From Mesorhizobium sp. YIM 152430 (lineage in GTDB: Bacteria; Pseudomonadota; Alphaproteobacteria; Rhizobiales; Rhizobiaceae): a DNA stretch of 64,000 bases. Both the position numbers and the translations under genes were made by a program. Below the pieces are notes generated by a model. The model made no database searches, was not told the DNA's origin, and saw only the letters and a list, made by a program, of their open reading frames with translations. Positions 18,159 to 27,437 of this stretch are shown piece after piece. The stretch is from NCBI RefSeq assembly GCF_029210365.1, contig NZ_JARGES010000043.1, forward strand, positions 248,001-312,000, in the 5' to 3' direction. The stretch's first letter is position 1. Each line of letters starts with the position of its first letter.

Positions 18159-19166
18159 ATGCGCGCGAGGAACTGGATCAAGGCCGCCTGTGTCGCCCTC
18201 GCGATGACGGCCGCGACGGGCGCCGATGCGCAGCTTGCCAAGGATCTTTTCGGCAATCAGCCGCTGCCGGCCGCCACCGAGGCCCGCGTCTATGGTTCCT
18301 ATTCCAAGGGCTGCTTCGCCGGCGGCGTGGCCATCGCGCACGATGGTCCGAACTGGCAGGCGATGCGCCCATCGCGCAACCGCCGCTGGGGCCATCCCGA
18401 CATGGTGCGGCTCGTCGAGCGCCTGTCGCGCGACGCGACCGCCGATGGTTGGCCGGGCCTTCTCGTCGGTGACATTTCGCAGCCGCGTGGCGGCCCGATG
18501 CTGTCGGGTCATGCCTCGCACCAGCTCGGCCTCGATGCCGACATCTGGTTCCAGCCGATGCCCGCGCGGCGGCTTTCGGCGTCAGAGCGCGAGACCCTCG
18601 AATTCGTTTCCATGTTGCGCGACGGCGAGCTGACGGTCGACGACCGCAAATGGACGCCGGCCCATGCCGGCATCCTGCGCCGCGCGGCGAGCTACCGCGA
18701 GGTCGAACGGATTCTCGTCCACCCCGGCATCAAGAAGAAATTGTGCGACACGGTGACGGGCGATCGTTCTTGGCTCGGCAAGGTTCGCCCCTTCTGGGGC
18801 CATGATTCGCATTTCCACATCCGTATCGGTTGCCCCGCCGGCTCGCCCGGCTGCCGGCCGCAGGAAGGAATCGGCCGCGGCGACGGCTGCGATTCCTCGC
18901 TCGCCTGGTGGTTCACGGACGAACCATGGCGACCGGCGACCGGGCCGCAGCAGCCGCGCGCGCGCGACGTGATGCGTTTGGCCGACCTGCCACGCGAATG
19001 CTCCGCCGTGCTACAGGCGCCCGCGCCGCAATCGGAAGCCATGGTGACGATCGGCGGTCCCGGCCGCACCATCGCCCCGACCGGAGCGCCGCCTGTCGCC
19101 GCAAATGCCTATGCACCGACGCCGGAGAGCGCCATACCGGTGCCGTTCCCGCGTCCGCAGCCTTGA
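18159..19166 (+). CDS. mepA: Penicillin-insensitive murein endopeptidase
   Basis: The 335-residue LAS-family metallopeptidase cleaves D-Ala-meso-DAP cross-links in peptidoglycan. A signal peptide is evident (MRARNWIKAACVALAMTAAT, cleavage after GADA). Zinc ligands are in SGHASHQLGLDADIWF (H-x6-D) and in HDSHFHIRIGCP (HxH), as in E. coli MepA. Extra cysteines (GCP, GCRPQ, GDGCDSS) could form the known disulfides. The ATG at 18159 has GGGGAG ~8 bases upstream. The last ~70 residues are a proline-rich tail beyond the catalytic domain. It sits alone between the queG operon and glk. Confidence 0.94.
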   Translation: MRARNWIKAACVALAMTAATGADAQLAKDLFGNQPLPAATEARVYGSYSKGCFAGGVAIAHDGPNWQAMRPSRNRRWGHPDMVRLVERLSRDATADGWPGLLVGDISQPRGGPMLSGHASHQLGLDADIWFQPMPARRLSASERETLEFVSMLRDGELTVDDRKWTPAHAGILRRAASYREVERILVHPGIKKKLCDTVTGDRSWLGKVRPFWGHDSHFHIRIGCPAGSPGCRPQEGIGRGDGCDSSLAWWFTDEPWRPATGPQQPRARDVMRLADLPRECSAVLQAPAPQSEAMVTIGGPGRTIAPTGAPPVAANAYAPTPESAIPVPFPRPQP

Positions 19167-19231
19167 CTTGGCCGGCTGCGTGTGACCTTCAAACAGCTTG
19201 ATCTGAAAAGCGACACGCGGCAGCCGCCCTG

Positions 19232-20260
19232 ATGATTTCTGAAATCGACGCCGCCGGCGTCTTGCAGTTCCCCGTTCTCGTCGGAGATATTGGCGGCACC
19301 AATGCCCGCTTCGCCATTTTGCCGTCGCGCGAGGCGGCCGCGATCGAATTTCCGACCGTCGCGACGGCCGACTATCCCGACATCGATGTCGCCATCGAAC
19401 GTGCGATCCTGACACGGACCGATATCAATCCGCGCTCCGCCGTCCTTGCAATCGCCGCCCCGGTGACTGGTGACGAGATCCGGTTGACCAATTGCCCCTG
19501 GACGGTGCGCCCGCGCGTGATGATCGCGCGGCTGGGCTTTGCGGAAGTCGTGATCCTGAACGATTTCGAGGCCCAGGCACTGGCCGTCGTCGCCATAGGA
19601 CCGGATAATCTGGAAAAGATCGGCGGCGGTGCGGCAGACCCCGACGCGAGCCGCGTCGTGCTTGGCCCCGGCACGGGGCTCGGCGTCGCCGGACTTGTGC
19701 GCGCCGGCAATGTCTGGGTGCCGGTGCCCGGTGAGGGTGGTCATGTCGACATGGGCCCGCGGACGCCGCGCGATTTTGTCGTCTTCCCGCATGTCGAGCC
19801 GATCGAGGGCCGCATTTCGGGCGAGCAGATGCTGTGCGGTCGCGGCCTCGTGAATCTCTACCGTGCGGTTGCCGCCGCCGATGACGAGCCGGCGGAACTG
19901 GCCTCGCCGGCCGGCATCACGGCCGCCGCGCTGGCAAGGTCCGATCCGATGGCCGAAGAAGCGCTCGACATCTTCGTCACCTGCCTCGGCCGGCTTGCCG
20001 GCGATCTGGCGTTGATCTTCATGAGCCGCGGCGGCGTTTATCTCACCGGGGGGATCGCCCAGAAGATCGTGCCGGCGCTGAAACATCCCCGCTTTCGCGC
20101 CGCCTTCGAGGATAAGGCGCCGCATTCGGCACTGATGCGGGATCTGCCCGTTTTCGTGATGACACATCCGCTTGCGGCACTTGTCGGCCTCGGTGCGTTC
20201 GCGCGCACGCCCAAGGCGTTTCATATCCGCACCACCGGGCGGCATTGGCGCGCTTCGTGA
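19232..20260 (+). CDS. glk: Glucokinase
   Basis: The 342-residue bacterial glucokinase (ROK-unrelated Glk family) makes glucose 6-phosphate with ATP. It shows the phosphate-1 motif [12 protein letters not shown] at residues ~17-28, the catalytic LNDFEAQA near 111, [11 protein letters not shown] near 150 and the [10 protein letters not shown] segment. The C-terminal [12 protein letters not shown] is the adenosine motif. The product can feed the UDP-glucose pool used by ExoN and the exo glycosyltransferases. The start at 19232 has no strong ribosome binding site but gives the standard length. It runs in the same direction as the ABC exporter that follows. Confidence 0.95.
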   Translation: MISEIDAAGVLQFPVLVGDIGGTNARFAILPSREAAAIEFPTVATADYPDIDVAIERAILTRTDINPRSAVLAIAAPVTGDEIRLTNCPWTVRPRVMIARLGFAEVVILNDFEAQALAVVAIGPDNLEKIGGGAADPDASRVVLGPGTGLGVAGLVRAGNVWVPVPGEGGHVDMGPRTPRDFVVFPHVEPIEGRISGEQMLCGRGLVNLYRAVAAADDEPAELASPAGITAAALARSDPMAEEALDIFVTCLGRLAGDLALIFMSRGGVYLTGGIAQKIVPALKHPRFRAAFEDKAPHSALMRDLPVFVMTHPLAALVGLGAFARTPKAFHIRTTGRHWRAS

Positions 20261-20360
20261 GCAGCGTGCGGCCGATTGGCGATTGCATCGCCGGTTCCAA
20301 GGGGGCATAGGCAGGCGGCCCGGGCGCAAGCGGCGGGCGACAAGACGGGATTTCGACCAC

Positions 20361-22181
20361 TTGGCAGAGGGCCAGACAGAGCAGCGCAAGGCCGAACCGG
20401 GCGAAATCGTCGCGGTGATGCGCCGGATTCTGGCCGAAAACGGCCGCGAATACCTGCCACAATACGCACTCGCCACGCTCTGTCTCGTTGCCGTCGCCGC
20501 GACCACCGCCTTCAGCGCATGGATCATGCGCGACATCATCGACGAGATCTTCTACCGCGAGAATTACGAGCTCGTGCCGTATATCTGCGGCGCGATCGTT
20601 GCGGCTTTCGCGATCCGCGGCATCGCCAGTTACGGCCAGGCGGTGATCCTCGCCCGGATCGGCAACAATCTGGTCGCACGCTACCAGCGCCGCCTGTTCG
20701 ACCATCTGATGCGGCTCGGCCTCGACTTCTATTCGAGCGCCCGCTCCGGCCAGCTCGCCGCCCAGATCAGCCAGAACGTCACCGGCATTCGCGACATGCT
20801 GTCGATCACGCTGACGTCGATAGCACGCGATCTCGTTTCGCTGATCGGCCTCGTCGCGGTTATGGTCATGCAGGATCCGCTGCTCTCGGTGATCGGCCTC
20901 CTGATCGGCCCGCCGCTCGTCTATGCGGTCAACTACCTCATGCGCCGGCTTCGCCGCGTCACACGTGAATCCGTCGAGGTCAATTCGCATCTCTTCGGCG
21001 CCATGCAGGAGACGGTGCAGGGCATCGCCATCGTCAAGGCGTTCACGATGGAGGAACAGCTTTCGAAGAAGCTCTCGGAATTGGTGGCTTCGGCGGAAAA
21101 CCGAGCCAACAAGATCGCGCGCGTTTCCGAGCGGCTGACGCCGATCACCGAGATGCTGGCGGGGCTCGCAATCGCCGGCGTCATCGGATATGCGGCCTAT
21201 CGCGCCGCTTCGGCCGGCCAGTCTCCTGGCTCGGTCTTCGCCTTCATCACGGCACTCCTGCTCGCCTATGATCCCGCACGCCGTCTGGCCCGCGTGCAGG
21301 TCAATCTGGAGCGTTCTCTGGTCAATGCGCGCATGATCTACGAATTGCTCGACCAGGAGCCGCCGCAACGCGACGCGCCCGGCGCCAAGGAACTCGTCGT
21401 CGGCGCCGGCGGCATCGTCTTTCGCGGCGTTTGCTTCTCCTACGGTTCCGACAAGCGCGTTCTGGACGATGTGTCCTTCGAGGCCGAACCTGGCGGGGTC
21501 ACCGCCATTGTCGGCTCGTCGGGCGCGGGAAAGTCCACGCTCGTCGCGCTCGTCCAACGATTCTACGACGTCGATTCGGGCCGCATCGAGATCGACGGAC
21601 AGGACATCGCCGACGTCACCAAGTCTTCCCTGCGCGCGCGCATCGCCTATGTCTCGCAGCACCCCTATCTCTTCGAGGGCACGATCCGCGATAATATCCG
21701 CTATGGACGGCCCGATGCGAGCGATGAGGAAATCGAGACGGCCGCGCGGCTTGCCAATGCCGACGACTTCATCCGTGAAAGCGCTTTCGGATACGAGGCT
21801 CTGGTCGGCGAGAACGGCATCACGCTTTCGGGCGGCCAGCGCCAGCGCCTGTCGATCGCCCGCGCGATCGTGCGCAACGCGCCGATCCTGCTGCTCGACG
21901 AGGCGACGTCCGCGCTCGACAACGAATCCGAGGCGCGCGTCCAGGATGCGCTCGACACGGTGATGAAAGGGCGCACGACGATCGTCATCGCCCACAGGTT
22001 GTCGACGGTCGTCAATGCCGACAAGATCGTGGTCATGGAGGAAGGTCGGGTGGTCGAGCAGGGCACGCACCGCGCCTTGATTGCCGACCCGGCCGGCCTT
22101 TATGCACGCTTCCACCGGCTTCAGGGCGAGCGCAGCCTGGAAATCGTCGACGATCAATTGCTGAAGGAAAAGAGCGCATGA
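20361..22181 (+). CDS. MsbA-like ABC exporter (fused membrane and ATPase domains)
   Basis: The half-transporter of ~606 residues has six membrane helices in the first ~330 residues (first helix [20 protein letters not shown]) followed by a nucleotide-binding domain. Walker A is GSSGAGKST, the Q-loop lies in SQHPYLF, the ABC signature is LSGGQRQR, Walker B is [12 protein letters not shown] and the H-loop is IAHRLS. The family exports lipid A, lipids or peptides. The start is uncertain: the frame is open back into glk, and I chose the TTG at 20361 because it gives the usual short N-terminus before [15 protein letters not shown]. The ATG at 20418 is the alternative. The stop overlaps dapB as ATGA, an unusual pairing with a lysine gene. 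Confidence 0.88.
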   Translation: MAEGQTEQRKAEPGEIVAVMRRILAENGREYLPQYALATLCLVAVAATTAFSAWIMRDIIDEIFYRENYELVPYICGAIVAAFAIRGIASYGQAVILARIGNNLVARYQRRLFDHLMRLGLDFYSSARSGQLAAQISQNVTGIRDMLSITLTSIARDLVSLIGLVAVMVMQDPLLSVIGLLIGPPLVYAVNYLMRRLRRVTRESVEVNSHLFGAMQETVQGIAIVKAFTMEEQLSKKLSELVASAENRANKIARVSERLTPITEMLAGLAIAGVIGYAAYRAASAGQSPGSVFAFITALLLAYDPARRLARVQVNLERSLVNARMIYELLDQEPPQRDAPGAKELVVGAGGIVFRGVCFSYGSDKRVLDDVSFEAEPGGVTAIVGSSGAGKSTLVALVQRFYDVDSGRIEIDGQDIADVTKSSLRARIAYVSQHPYLFEGTIRDNIRYGRPDASDEEIETAARLANADDFIRESAFGYEALVGENGITLSGGQRQRLSIARAIVRNAPILLLDEATSALDNESEARVQDALDTVMKGRTTIVIAHRLSTVVNADKIVVMEEGRVVEQGTHRALIADPAGLYARFHRLQGERSLEIVDDQLLKEKSA

Positions 22182-22993
22182 GCGATATGGGTCTCGTCGT
22201 CGTCGGCGCCGCCGGGCGCATGGGCCAGGCGATCACCCGCGCGGTTTCGGCCATCGAAGGTGTCCGGCTCGTCGGTGCGCTCGACCGCAAGGGCGCCCCC
22301 GCGATCGGGCGCGACGCGGGCGAACTGGCGGGATTGGGGCCGATCGGGATCGCAATCACCGACGACCCGCTGCCGCTTTTCGCCAATGCCGAAGGAGTGG
22401 TCGACTTCTCGGCGCCTGCCGCCAGCGTCGAATATGCCGGATACGCCGCGCAGGCGCGCATCGTCCATGTCATCGGCACGACGGGCTGTTCCATCGAGGA
22501 CGAAGCGGCAATCGAGGCGGCCGCGCGCCACGCGACGATCGTCAAGTCCGGCAATATGAGCCTGGGCGTCAATCTCCTCGCCGCCATGGTCGAACAGGCG
22601 GCGCGCGCGCTTCCCGCTGCCGATTTCGACATCGAGATTCTCGAGATGCACCACCGTAACAAGGTCGACGCGCCGTCCGGGACCGCGCTTCTGCTCGGCG
22701 AGGCGGCGGCGCGGGGCCGCGACATCGCGCTGGCCGAAAGATCGGTTCGCGTGCGCGACGGCCATGCCGGCGCGCGCGAGGCGGGCACGATCGGCTTTGC
22801 GACGCTGCGCGGCGGCTCCGTCATCGGCGACCATTCGGTTCTTCTTGCCGGCACCGGCGAGCGCATCACCCTGTCGCATCAGGCAGAAGATCGCGCGATC
22901 TTCGCGCGTGGTGCCGTCCAGGCCGCTCTCTGGGCGAAGGACCGCAAACCCGGTCTTTATTCGATGCGCGACGTTCTCGGGCTGACTGGTTGA
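22178..22993 (+). CDS. dapB: 4-hydroxy-tetrahydrodipicolinate reductase
   Basis: The 271-residue enzyme of lysine and meso-DAP synthesis reduces hydroxy-tetrahydrodipicolinate with NAD(P)H. The Rossmann motif [12 protein letters not shown] is at the N-terminus. The active-site signature [18 protein letters not shown] is near residue 155, with the catalytic HH pair and Lys. The GTTG nucleotide loop (VIGTTGCS) is also present. The ATG overlaps the ABC exporter stop. No terminator-like hairpin follows; a tRNA gene with its own promoter lies downstream. Confidence 0.97.
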   Translation: MSDMGLVVVGAAGRMGQAITRAVSAIEGVRLVGALDRKGAPAIGRDAGELAGLGPIGIAITDDPLPLFANAEGVVDFSAPAASVEYAGYAAQARIVHVIGTTGCSIEDEAAIEAAARHATIVKSGNMSLGVNLLAAMVEQAARALPAADFDIEILEMHHRNKVDAPSGTALLLGEAAARGRDIALAERSVRVRDGHAGAREAGTIGFATLRGGSVIGDHSVLLAGTGERITLSHQAEDRAIFARGAVQAALWAKDRKPGLYSMRDVLGLTG

Positions 22994-23046
22994 CCATGGG
23001 TCAACGTCGCAGTGGGCGAATCTTGACGCGTGGTGCCGTTTATCCG

Positions 23047-23075
23047 TTGACACCCACTCCCCGCCCGCTTAGATC
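23047..23075 (+). promoter_or_regulatory. Sigma-70 type promoter of tRNA-Leu
   Basis: A consensus -35 hexamer TTGACA at 23047-23052 is followed after 17 bp by TAGATC at 23070-23075 as the -10. This would start transcription about 7 bp before the mature tRNA 5-prime end. Position and spacing fit a strong stable-RNA promoter. The -10 matches the consensus only partly. Confidence 0.65.
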
Positions 23076-23088
23076 GGCGGCGCACCTA

Positions 23089-23173
23089 GCCCAGGTGGCG
23101 GAATTGGTAGACGCGCACGGTTCAGGTCCGTGTGCCGCGAGGCGTGGAGGTTCGAGTCCTCTCCTGGGCACCA
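23089..23173 (+). tRNA. tRNA-Leu (anticodon CAG)
   Basis: An 85-base tRNA with an encoded CCA end. The acceptor stem GCCCAGG pairs with CCTGGGC, the D-arm is GCGGAATTGGTAGACGC, and the anticodon stem CACGG/CCGTG encloses the loop TTCAGGT with CAG at 34-36. A long variable arm (TGCCGCGAGGCGT), as required for leucine tRNA, and a T-arm with TTCGAGT follow. It decodes CUG, the dominant leucine codon in this GC-rich DNA. Confidence 0.97.
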
Positions 23174-23545
23174 CTATCTTCGTGAGAGTGCGCTTCCCAA
23201 GCAATTCAACGGCTTTAGGCTCTTAAGGTCCACATTCCGGTACACCGGAGGTACACAATCGGGCTGCTGCGGGCGCTCGGCTTTGCCGAAAGAGAAGCTG
23301 TTGGCAGGGAAATTCAGTCTGGACTGGGCAGAAAGCCTCATCTGTTCGAGGGGTTGCAAACTGTCCTCGGGGCCTCCGGCAGACGCGCAACCGCCGGCCA
23401 TCGCGACACCCGCCCAAGGCCCATTCGTCGATACGATGGATCGTTTCATCTTCCTCGCGATGCCGTCATCGCATGACGCCCGAGGCGGTTGAATTCATGC
23501 GGGCGAAGCCTTTGTAATGATTGAGGCTCAGCACACGTAGCACCA
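23174..23545. other. Gene-poor region downstream of tRNA-Leu
   Basis: About 370 bp with no gene I can support. A 120-codon plus-strand frame crosses it but starts inside the tRNA and has no recognisable domain. A small perfect hairpin TCCGG-TACA-CCGGA (about 23234-23247) follows the tRNA but lacks a T-run, so it is not a standard terminator. tRNA 3-prime ends are frequent integration sites, and the flank could be a decayed remnant of such an event. No integrase or att duplication is visible. Confidence 0.4.
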
Positions 23546-23563
23546 TCGTCACAAAACTGTCAT
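23546..23563 (+). promoter_or_regulatory. Candidate Pho box (PhoB binding site)
   Basis: TCGTCAC-AAAA-CTGTCAT reproduces the rhizobial Pho-box plan of two CTGTCAT-like heptamers separated by four A/T bases. A third related heptamer, AGGTCAT, follows at 23569-23575. It lies 33 bp before the first ATG of the interrupted membrane-protein gene at 23597. The first half-site matches only in GTCA, so this is a candidate rather than a firm site. Confidence 0.4.
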
Positions 23564-23596
23564 GAAACAGGTCATGATCATGGGCATCGCGTATGA

Positions 23597-24253
23597 ATGA
23601 GTTCGTTTCCCATGACCGTATCCACGAGTTCGATTGCGTCTTCTAGAGCGCATGTTGCGTTCGCCGACATCAAGATCGCGGTCGGCATCGTGGCAGTTGT
23701 CGGAACCGTCTGTCTACTCGTGCTGGCCGCAGACCAGTGGTAGGGGATAGATCATTACGATCTCGTCCGCGATCCCAACGCCATCGCCAACAATCCCAAC
23801 TATTTCGGCCTCGTCTCGAATCTCGGGATCGTCCTGTGGATGGCCGGCGCGGTCGGGTCGCTGCAAGCCCACGCGGCGGTGAAGCACCGGTCAGGCCGCA
23901 ATTTCGGCAACCTCCTGCTTTTCGGGGGCACATTCTCCGCCGCTATGGGGCTCGACGATCTTTTCATGCTGCACGAATCGATCGCGACATTCGGCATCCC
24001 AGAAATCGTTGTCCTCGTACCGCACGCATTGCTACTGACGACGATGTGTTATCAGGCGTGGCTACTTCGATCTGCCACGCCCTGGCTATTGCTCGCATCC
24101 TGCGTCGGCGCCTTTGGCCTCTCAATGGCCATAGACGTCTATCCGGTCGATTTCGGCGGGCAGGTCTTCATCGAGGAGAGCTTCAAGCTTCTCGGCATCA
24201 TGTTCCTGACTGCCTATCTCGTTATGACGAGCCAGAAGGCGCTGCGCGTCTAG
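23597..24253 (+). pseudogene. Small multi-pass membrane protein interrupted by one in-frame amber codon
   Basis: Reading from the ATG at 23597 gives 48 residues with a clear first transmembrane segment (IAVGIVAVVGTVCLLVLAA), then DQW and a TAG at 23741-23743. The same frame then continues uninterrupted as GIDHYDLVRDPNAIANNPNYFG and several more hydrophobic helices to the TAG at 24251. The two halves fit one ~218-residue membrane protein. A single base change (TGG to TAG) would explain the break. I do not recognise the family. If the gene were dead, the downstream part could only be made from the internal ATG at 23840. A sequencing error or amber readthrough are alternatives. It converges on exoQ, the stops interlocking in CTAG. 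Confidence 0.65.
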
Positions 24254-25506
24254 TAGGCCGTTACAAGTGATTCGGTATTCGTCCGGCGGCGCGTTTGTGC
24301 GGCGCGGACGGTCAGTTGGCCCGCCGCGTAGTAGATCAGGAACGAGCCGATCGTATAGGGATAGAGGATGTCGACCTCGACGAAGGAGCGGATGAGAAGC
24401 AGAACCGCCAGTCCGAAGACGATGTAGGCGGCCTGATCTCGTCCGTGCGACAGAAGCCGCCCGAGATGGGCGAAGAGCACCCCGCCGACGAGAATGCAGA
24501 TTAGCACGAAGCCGACCGCGCCAAGTTCCACCAGTGCCTCGATATAGGTGTTGTGGAAGTGGAAGCCGGTCCGGGTTGCGATGTAGAATTCGGCCCAAAG
24601 CCGCTCGGCCTCGGCGAAGCCCTGCACCCAGTAGCCTTGGTAACCGACGCCGAAAACAGGTGCCTGTGCGATGGATGCGAGGCCTTCCGACCAAAGATAG
24701 GTCCGCCCCGTCAGCGTCGCATCTTTGCCGAAGATTGCCAGCACAGCGTCGAGCGCGCCGGCATTGAGGGCGACGAAGATGCCGCCGGCGGCGAGGATCG
24801 CAAGGGTGATGAAGATCACCTTGCGTGCGGCAGGCGAGAACAGGAGCACCGCGCGCGCACCCACCATCGCGGTGAGCGTCAGCACGATGCCGATGAGCGA
24901 TGTCGCCGATTGCGAAGCGACGAGCGCATAAGTCGAGATGCCGCCGATACCCATCGCGACAAATCGGGTGACGAAGGCTGCGTCGAGCAGGAAAGCAGCT
25001 ACGAAGGCGAAATAGACGCCGAGAGATGCGTAGAACCCGAGCTGGTTCTTCGAGGAAAAGGCACCGACGAAACTGTATGTGCCGTCGAGCGGATCGAAAT
25101 GATAGCCGCCGAAGGCAAAAGAATAGGCGAGCACCAGCGCCGCGCCGGCAAGAACGCCATAGCTCAGCGTCCGCGCGCCGATGACCCGCGCCGCGATCAG
25201 CGCGCAGACGATGTGCGTGGCATATTGCACGCTCGCGCGCGCGCTCGTGGCGGGGGCCAGCGACCAGAAGGTGGACAGGCAGGCGAGCACGCCGAACGCC
25301 AATATCCAGTGATAGCGCGCGTAGTTGCCGAGCACCCGGCGGTAATCGATGAGGACGAGCGGTAGCCACAACGCGTAATAGGCGAGCACGGCAGCCGGGC
25401 CGAAACGGGTCGAGTAGGCGAAGACGAAGACCGACAGCGCGACGGCGATCAGGCCGTAGGCGAAGTTGCGCTCCGGTGAGACGAAGGATGCCTTGGCGAC
25501 CCGCAT
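24250..25506 (-). CDS. exoQ: ExoQ-like polysaccharide polymerase (O-antigen ligase family)
   Basis: The 418-residue protein has about ten to twelve transmembrane helices and a large periplasmic loop containing TGRTYLWSEGLASIAQAPVFGVGYQGYW. This is the Wzy-C/O-antigen-ligase pattern, with the conserved FHFHNTYIEALVELG histidines near residue 325. In Sinorhizobium meliloti ExoQ is needed for high-molecular-weight succinoglycan. The order exoY-exoF-exoQ on one strand is the same as in that species, which is strong support. The ATG at 25506 is 6 bp after the exoF stop. Confidence 0.88.
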   Translation of the reverse strand: MRVAKASFVSPERNFAYGLIAVALSVFVFAYSTRFGPAAVLAYYALWLPLVLIDYRRVLGNYARYHWILAFGVLACLSTFWSLAPATSARASVQYATHIVCALIAARVIGARTLSYGVLAGAALVLAYSFAFGGYHFDPLDGTYSFVGAFSSKNQLGFYASLGVYFAFVAAFLLDAAFVTRFVAMGIGGISTYALVASQSATSLIGIVLTLTAMVGARAVLLFSPAARKVIFITLAILAAGGIFVALNAGALDAVLAIFGKDATLTGRTYLWSEGLASIAQAPVFGVGYQGYWVQGFAEAERLWAEFYIATRTGFHFHNTYIEALVELGAVGFVLICILVGGVLFAHLGRLLSHGRDQAAYIVFGLAVLLLIRSFVEVDILYPYTIGSFLIYYAAGQLTVRAAQTRRRTNTESLVTAY

Positions 25507-25512
25507 CTCGCC

Positions 25513-26754
25513 TTAGCTTGGCTGCTCGACTGCGGTAGCCGCGACCGGCTCGATCTTCACCTTGAGTACGTCACCCGGCAGAACCGGCGTATGCTCCTGA
25601 GCGGGCATTTCCTGCGGCTCGCCGTCGATCTCGCGCACGATGACGTAGCTGACGTCGGGCTCGGCGGCGCCGACCTCGGGCGCGATCGAAAGGGCTTCCT
25701 GCATCAAACTGTTGCTGGTCAGGATCTTCAAATTGGCCGCTTCGAGATTGGCTTCGGCCTGCTGGAGTTCCTGCGCGACTTCCGCGTCGCGGTCGTTGCG
25801 CAATGCGTTGGCATCCTGCGTCGCCTGGGCGATGTCCTGCTTGGCGCGCAGGGCGGCGGTTTCCATGTCGAGAACCCGGCCCTCAAGGTCGGCGACGGAG
25901 CGGCCGATGGACAGCACGCGCTCGTTGACGACGAGACCGCGGTCGGCAAGGTCGCCGATGCCGGCAAGCTGCTCGCGCGACAGTTCGATCTGCTCGTTCT
26001 GGCTCTTGATCTTCCGTTCGAGTGCGACGATCTCGCTTTCGAGCAGTTCCTTGAGATCGTCGATCGCGGCGAGTTGGCGCTCAAGCCGCTCAGCGCGCGC
26101 ATCCCGGAAGGCGGTCTCGTCCTCGATCAGTTTCTGGCCCTGCCCGGTGCTGCGCAGTTCCTGGGGGAACTCGATGTCCGCGCTTCCGGTCGTTTCGGCT
26201 TCGAGACGCGCCTTTCGGGCGATCAGCCGCATCCGGTCGGCGCTGAGCACGTCGACGTCGCCGCTGGCATTGATGAAGTCGCGCTCGACCCGCTGTCCGG
26301 TTTCTGCCGAGCGGCGCATCCCGCCGGCGATGCTGACGGCCTTGAGAACGGTCAGATTCGGGTCGAACGGGTAGCGACCGGGCGTCGCGACGTCGCCGGT
26401 CAGGAAGAAGGGCCGATACTCGGCAAGCTCGACAGAGGCTTCCGGGCGATCCATGAGACCGAGCGTCTGCTGTAGCGCGTCGCCGATCTCGGTGGCGACG
26501 TCTGCCGTCGTGCGCCCGCTGGCCTCGACTTCGCCCACGATCGGGATGGAGATGACGCCCGCGGGGCCGACGACATATTCGCCGCTGATCGTCGACCAGT
26601 CGCGCACCGCATCCTCGGTCGTCTGCCATTCGACGATGCGGATGTTGAGCTTGTCCATCGTGCCGAGCGTGTAGACCTCGGCGGTCGCGAAGACCGAGCC
26701 TGCGAGGACGCAAAGCGCGCCGGCAAGGCCGCGGAAGATCGGGGAGCGTCTCAT
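25513..26754 (-). CDS. exoF: ExoF-like polysaccharide export protein
   Basis: The 413-residue secreted or periplasmic protein has a signal peptide (MRRSPIFRGLAGALCVLAGS). It has a polysaccharide-export domain (GEYVVGPAGVISIPIVGEV), an SLBB-type segment (FFLTGDVATPGRYPF then TVLKAVSIAGGM) and a long coiled coil between residues ~200 and 350. It would form the outer part of the export channel for the exo polysaccharide, working with ExoP and ExoQ. The ATG at 26754 lies 2 bp after the exoY stop; the frame is open further upstream but inside exoY. Length and order match S. meliloti ExoF. Confidence 0.9.
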   Translation of the reverse strand: MRRSPIFRGLAGALCVLAGSVFATAEVYTLGTMDKLNIRIVEWQTTEDAVRDWSTISGEYVVGPAGVISIPIVGEVEASGRTTADVATEIGDALQQTLGLMDRPEASVELAEYRPFFLTGDVATPGRYPFDPNLTVLKAVSIAGGMRRSAETGQRVERDFINASGDVDVLSADRMRLIARKARLEAETTGSADIEFPQELRSTGQGQKLIEDETAFRDARAERLERQLAAIDDLKELLESEIVALERKIKSQNEQIELSREQLAGIGDLADRGLVVNERVLSIGRSVADLEGRVLDMETAALRAKQDIAQATQDANALRNDRDAEVAQELQQAEANLEAANLKILTSNSLMQEALSIAPEVGAAEPDVSYVIVREIDGEPQEMPAQEHTPVLPGDVLKVKIEPVAATAVEQPS

Positions 26755-26756
26755 GA

Positions 26757-27437
26757 TCAGTAGCTTCCGCGCGCCGCCACGACGACGGGTACGGTCCTGA
26801 GGATGATCTTCATGTCGAAGACGATCGACCAGTTCTCGACATAGTGCATGTCGTAGGCGACGCGCTGGGCATAGGACACGTCGTTGCGGCCGCTGATCTG
26901 CCACAGGCCGGTGAGTCCGGGGCGCGATTTAAGGTAGTAGCTCGCCGCCTTGCCGTAGAACTCCAGCTCCTTTTTCACGACGGGACGCGGTCCCACGATG
27001 CTCATGTCGCCGATGAGGATGTTGTAGATCTGCGGTAGCTCGTCGAGGCTGAGCTTTCGCAGGACGATCCCGACGCGCGTGACACGCGGATCGTCCTTCA
27101 GCTTGCGGGTCGCCAGCCATTCGTCGCGCGCCTCGGGATAGCGGGCGAAATGCGCGGCGAGGACTTCATCGCCATTGGGCACCATCGTGCGAAATTTCAG
27201 GCAGTCGAACACCCGTCCGTTCCGGCCGATTCGCCCATGGCGGTAGAGCACGCTGCCGCCATCCGACAGCTTGACCAGGATGCCGAGCATGAGGAAGAGC
27301 GGGCTGAACACGATAAGCGCGGCGAGCGCGCCGAAGACGTCGAAGCCCCTCTTCCACACACCGCCGATGGCAGGCGGCTCGTCGATGCCAAATCGGGGCT
27401 TGTCTTCCCTGCTGGCCGTGGATGAAGCGAGTTTCAT
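26757..27437 (-). CDS. exoY: ExoY, undecaprenyl-phosphate galactosyl-phosphate transferase
   Basis: The 226-residue priming enzyme loads the first sugar phosphate (galactose-1-P in succinoglycan) onto undecaprenyl phosphate. It has one N-terminal membrane hairpin (FDVFGALAALIVFSPLFLML) and the polyprenol phosphotransferase core: CLKFRTM, LRKLSLDELPQIYNIL, GDMSIVGPRP and RPGLTGLWQISGR. The ATG at 27437 has GGAG 7 bases upstream and gives the family length; an in-frame TTG at 27449 is an alternative. It is the first gene of exoY-F-Q and is preceded by a long AT-rich control region shared with divergent exoX. Confidence 0.94.
   Translation of the reverse strand: MKLASSTASREDKPRFGIDEPPAIGGVWKRGFDVFGALAALIVFSPLFLMLGILVKLSDGGSVLYRHGRIGRNGRVFDCLKFRTMVPNGDEVLAAHFARYPEARDEWLATRKLKDDPRVTRVGIVLRKLSLDELPQIYNILIGDMSIVGPRPVVKKELEFYGKAASYYLKSRPGLTGLWQISGRNDVSYAQRVAYDMHYVENWSIVFDMKIILRTVPVVVAARGSY

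Noticed and set aside
20043-22157. A ~700-codon open frame on the minus strand opposite the ABC exporter
   Set aside because: It is an antisense shadow produced by GC-rich codon structure; composition is Arg/Asp/Gly-rich with no domain, while the plus-strand gene has all ABC motifs.
23234-23247. Hairpin TCCGG-TACA-CCGGA as the tRNA terminator
   Set aside because: The stem is short and no T-run follows.
23130-23492. A 120-codon frame starting inside tRNA-Leu
   Set aside because: It begins within the tRNA, has no ribosome binding site and no recognisable domain; a remnant of integrated DNA is possible but unsupported.
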